Shown piece after piece: positions 61,549-64,000 of a stretch of DNA of 64,000 bases. Position numbers and translations under genes: made by a program. Below the pieces are notes generated by a model, which did no database searches, was not told the DNA's origin, and saw nothing but the letters and a program-made list of their open reading frames with translations. The stretch's first letter is position 1. Each line of letters opens with the position of its first letter. This stretch comes from Pseudofrankia inefficax (GTDB lineage: Bacteria; Actinomycetota; Actinomycetes; Frankiales; Frankiaceae): assembly GCF_000166135.1 (NCBI RefSeq), contig NC_014666.1, positions 1,612,001 through 1,676,000 on the forward strand. Reading direction: 5' to 3'.

Positions 61549-62364
61549 TCAGTCCTCGCCGTAGTCGTGGTCCGGGTGGTCGGCCGCGCCGAGGCGCCAG
61601 TAGCCCCGGGAGGTCAGGGCGGCGCGGGGCCACTGCCGTTCGGTCAGGAAGTACGACCGCAGCTGGCGCACGGCACCCGACTCGCAGGCGACCCAGACCT
61701 GCGTGCCGGCCGGCGGGGTCGCCGACCTCGCCGCCGTGGCGAGCTCGGCTCCCCAGGCATCGGCGACGCGTCGGTGGTGCCAGGTGATCGTGGTTCCGGC
61801 CCGGGCGGGCAGCGGGAGCTCGTCCTGCGCGCCGGCCACCTCCAGGTGGACCTCGGCGGTCGCGGTGTCAGGAAGAGCCTCGAGCAGGGTCGCCACGGCG
61901 GGGACCGCGCTCTCGTCGGCGCCGATCCACCAGTGCGGCACGGTCTCGTCAAGGGAGAACCGGCCACCGGGACCGGCGATGGCCACCTGGTCGCCGACGG
62001 CCGCCCGCTGCGCCCAGGTCGACGCCGGGCCCTCCCCGTGCAGCACGAACTGGACCTCAAGGGTGTTGGTCGCGGCGTCGTAGCGGCGCGGGGTGTAGGT
62101 GCGCATCGTCGGCCGTTTCCCGGCCGGCATGACCAGACCGTCGGGACCCAGTTGCGGAAGCGCGAGCGTGCCGTTCTCGTCGGGAAGGAAGACCTTGATG
62201 TGGGCGGTCGGCGCCGGCGTGGGGAAGCCCACGAGTCCCGCGCCGCTGAAGTGGACGGCCGTCAGGCGCGGGGTCAGTCGTTCGACTCCCACGACCTCGA
62301 CCTGGCGCGGCGGCGGGCGATGCCCGCGGCGGCCGGCGGCGCCCCGAACGGATGGTGTCGTCAT
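61549..62364 (-). CDS. siderophore-interacting protein (ferric-siderophore reductase type)
   Basis: ATG 62364 behind CGAGGAGC gives 271 residues. The FAD-binding barrel shows RPTMRTYTPRRYDAATNTLE (R-x-Y-T/S-x-R type) and GPASTWAQRAAVGDQVAIAG. The C-terminal SIP domain has WWIGADESAVPAVATLLEAL and VWVACESGAVRQLRSYFLTE, and the end RGYWRLGAADHPDHD is typical. It would reduce ferric siderophores with NAD(P)H and release iron in the cytoplasm. A perfect 16-bp palindrome lies 38 bp upstream of the start. Confidence 0.95.
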   Translation of the reverse strand: MTTPSVRGAAGRRGHRPPPRQVEVVGVERLTPRLTAVHFSGAGLVGFPTPAPTAHIKVFLPDENGTLALPQLGPDGLVMPAGKRPTMRTYTPRRYDAATNTLEVQFVLHGEGPASTWAQRAAVGDQVAIAGPGGRFSLDETVPHWWIGADESAVPAVATLLEALPDTATAEVHLEVAGAQDELPLPARAGTTITWHHRRVADAWGAELATAARSATPPAGTQVWVACESGAVRQLRSYFLTERQWPRAALTSRGYWRLGAADHPDHDYGED

Positions 62365-62401
62365 GGTTGCTCCTCGGACCTCGATGACCGTTACGAGCAT
62401 A

Positions 62402-62417
62402 TCTCGATATATCGAGA
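62402..62417. promoter_or_regulatory. perfect palindrome TCTCGATATATCGAGA, probable PadR-type operator
   Basis: A 16-bp uninterrupted palindrome with an A/T core lies 38 bp upstream of the siderophore-interacting protein start, where it would overlap the promoter. Operators of this ATATATC type are often associated with PadR-like repressors next to such genes in actinomycetes (recollection, not checked). No regulator gene is adjacent. Confidence 0.6.
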
Positions 62418-62626
62418 GTGGGTCCGAGTTGGGGTGATCGGGAGCCGGGTGGGGGCTCTCCGCCCGTTCGAGCGGATAGGTCCGGCTATCGCCGGCAACG
62501 GCGCGGGCGCCTCGCCGGCCTCCGGATCGTCGCCTCGCGCGGGCCGTTCCCACGGGGAAACGGACCCGTTCCACCGTGGACAGACAGTCGTGGTTCGCTC
62601 TCCTCAGCGAAGGAGGCACGAACGGC

Positions 62627-64000
62627 GTGGCGAAGGTGTCGGGGCACGTCATCGTCTGCGGGCTGAGCGCTCTGGGGTCGCGGGTAGCCGAGCAGCTGGT
62701 GGCATCTGGGGTCGCTGTGGTGGTCGTGGACGACCGCGACCCGACGGGCTCGCGCCGGCGGCTGGAACGCAGCGGCGTCCGGGTGGTCCCCGAGAGCGCG
62801 CACAGCCCGGAGGCGCTGCGCGAGGCGGACATCGACACGGCGCTGGCCGTCGCCGCCTGCGGAGACCTGGATCTGGACAATCTGCAGACCGCGATCGCCG
62901 CCGCCGAGGTCGCGCCGAGCAGGCGGCTGGTCGTGAGCATCGACAACGCCCAGCTCGGCGACCAGCTCGCCACCGCGATCCCGGCCGCGACGGTCATCAA
63001 CATGGCGGACCGGGTCGGGCCGAGCTTTGTCGAGGCCTGTATCCGGTCCGATGTGGTGCACGCCTTCACCTTGTTCGCGGATCCGGCGACCAACCACGAC
63101 CAGGAGGCTTCGGAGGTCTTCGCCGTCGTCGACGCCGTCGTGGACGAAGCCGACGCGTTCCGGGCCCGCTACGGCGATCTCACCCCGATCGCGTTGCGGC
63201 GGCCGTCCGACCGGGACCCGGTGCTCTGCCCACCACGAGACATCCCGTTGGCCCCGGGGGACCAGCTGACGATGCTGGGCCGTCTCGCCGAGTTCGACGC
63301 CCGTGGGCTGACGGTCGCGGGAATGCACGATGCCCGTACCTTCGCTGAGATCGCAGCCGTCGCGCGCAAACGGCAGGAACGCTCCGGGTCCGACCCCATC
63401 CTGCGCAGTGACGCGGGCCAGGGGCGGCTCGGCCGGGTCCGGGCGCTGCTCGCCACCATCCGCGCCGAGTTCGACGGCCCGTTCCGCTGGGCGCTCGCCG
63501 CCGTGCTCACGCTCGTGGTCCTGAGCACCGTCGTGCTGCGACTGACCTACGCCGCCAACGACCCGGACGCACCGGACAACTTCGACGCCTTCGACGCGCT
63601 CTATCTGACGGTCGAGACGATGACGACGGTCGGGTACGGCGACTTCAATTTTGGCGACGCCACCCATTGGCTACAGGCCTTCGGCATCCTTCTGATGCTC
63701 TTCGGCGCCCTCTCGGTCGCCGTCATCTACGCCTTCATCACCAACGTCATCATCAGCCGGAAGCTGGAGAAGGCGCTCGGTCGCGGCCGGGCCGGCACCG
63801 TGCGCGGCCATGTGGTGCTGTGCGGGCTCGGCAAGGTCGGTACGGCGACGATGGAAGGGCTGCTGCGTGCCGGCCGGGCCGTGGTGGTGATCGAGCGGGA
63901 CGAGCACAACCGGTTCCTGCCGGTCGCCCGCGAGCGTGGCGTCCCGGTGGTGATCGGCGACGCGACGGTGCGGACCACCCTGCTGCAGGCCGGTCTCGGC
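62627..64000 (+). CDS. potassium channel protein with RCK domains on both sides of the pore (partial)
   Basis: GTG 62627, behind AAGGAGG at about 10 bp, opens 458 codons that run off the window. An N-terminal RCK/TrkA-N fold comes first (HVIVCGLSALGSRVAEQL; VVVVDDRD). A second lobe, a linker and a span at about residues 285-305 (ALAAVLTLVVLSTVVLRL) follow. Then come the pore with selectivity filter T334-V-G-Y-G-D339 and a second span (GILLMLFGALSVAVIYAFI). Another RCK fold begins at HVVLCGLGKVGTATMEGLL. It should conduct K+ under nucleotide or ion control. Having an RCK before the pore as well as after it is not the usual MthK order. Confidence 0.92.
   Translation, partial: MAKVSGHVIVCGLSALGSRVAEQLVASGVAVVVVDDRDPTGSRRRLERSGVRVVPESAHSPEALREADIDTALAVAACGDLDLDNLQTAIAAAEVAPSRRLVVSIDNAQLGDQLATAIPAATVINMADRVGPSFVEACIRSDVVHAFTLFADPATNHDQEASEVFAVVDAVVDEADAFRARYGDLTPIALRRPSDRDPVLCPPRDIPLAPGDQLTMLGRLAEFDARGLTVAGMHDARTFAEIAAVARKRQERSGSDPILRSDAGQGRLGRVRALLATIRAEFDGPFRWALAAVLTLVVLSTVVLRLTYAANDPDAPDNFDAFDALYLTVETMTTVGYGDFNFGDATHWLQAFGILLMLFGALSVAVIYAFITNVIISRKLEKALGRGRAGTVRGHVVLCGLGKVGTATMEGLLRAGRAVVVIERDEHNRFLPVARERGVPVVIGDATVRTTLLQAGLG

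Noticed and set aside
1-64000. tRNA or rRNA genes, integrase/att sites, replication origin
   Set aside because: I looked for cloverleaf ends, rRNA-like stretches, integrase genes and DnaA-box clusters and saw none convincing.

Overview
The window reads as chromosomal DNA of a high-G+C filamentous actinomycete. G+C is very high by eye, third codon positions are almost all G or C, and GTG starts are common. The gene mix (mycofactocin-coupled dehydrogenase, EAD/NB-ARC/TPR proteins, SARP regulator, type II polyketide synthase, IS110 and IS5 elements) fits the Frankia/Pseudofrankia group, but the genus is an inference. No rRNA, tRNA or CRISPR array was found.

Positions 1-19,900 are accessory. They begin with the start of an XRE regulator and a small membrane protein. 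A 9-bp minisatellite and a 2.15-kb segment with inverted termini follow; the segment holds a membrane protein and an IS110 transposase. Next come a TIR protein with two membrane spans (3244-4131) and an IS5-family element that landed about 20 bp upstream of a small gene's start codon and takes its transposase stop from its own target duplication. Then come a broken EAD-like/membrane gene (6255-6795), a secreted protein, and a 2088-residue EAD1 / two-membrane-span / NB-ARC (STAND) / about 32-TPR protein (8253-14519). This stretch looks like a bacterial conflict or defence island. Beyond it are two SDR oxidoreductases, a lipoprotein binding protein and fragments of IS110 and IS5 transposases.

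Positions 19,900-24,300 look more ordinary: a class B penicillin-binding protein, a membrane-anchored esterase, a beta-carbonic anhydrase and a MarR regulator.

Positions 24,431-54,619 form an aromatic (type II) polyketide cluster. KS-alpha, chain-length factor, ACP, a didomain aromatase/cyclase, an MBL-fold cyclase and an O-methyltransferase are nearly contiguous. An ActIII-like ketoreductase lies apart on the other strand. Around them sit a 3-hydroxyacyl-CoA-dehydrogenase-like reductase, an acyl-CoA-dehydrogenase-type monooxygenase, a SnoaL/NTF2 protein, MDR reductases, SDR and cupin proteins, an acyltransferase-3 membrane protein, an ArsR/MFS pair, a SARP, a two-component system, a dipeptide-type ABC transporter with both ATPases fused, a TauD dioxygenase and acyl-CoA carboxylase beta/epsilon subunits. 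The enzyme set parallels the early actinorhodin (benzoisochromanequinone) route, so the likely scheme is: carboxylase supplies malonyl-CoA, the minimal PKS builds the chain, KR and cyclases fold it, and the reductases, monooxygenase, methyl- and acyltransferases finish it.

Positions 54,675-64,000 hold a histidine phosphatase, a DapB-like oxidoreductase, a small acetyltransferase, a sulfotransferase/MDR/TetR operon, a lipoprotein, a siderophore-interacting flavoprotein under a perfect 16-bp palindrome, and a potassium-channel protein with RCK domains on both sides of the pore, cut by the window edge.
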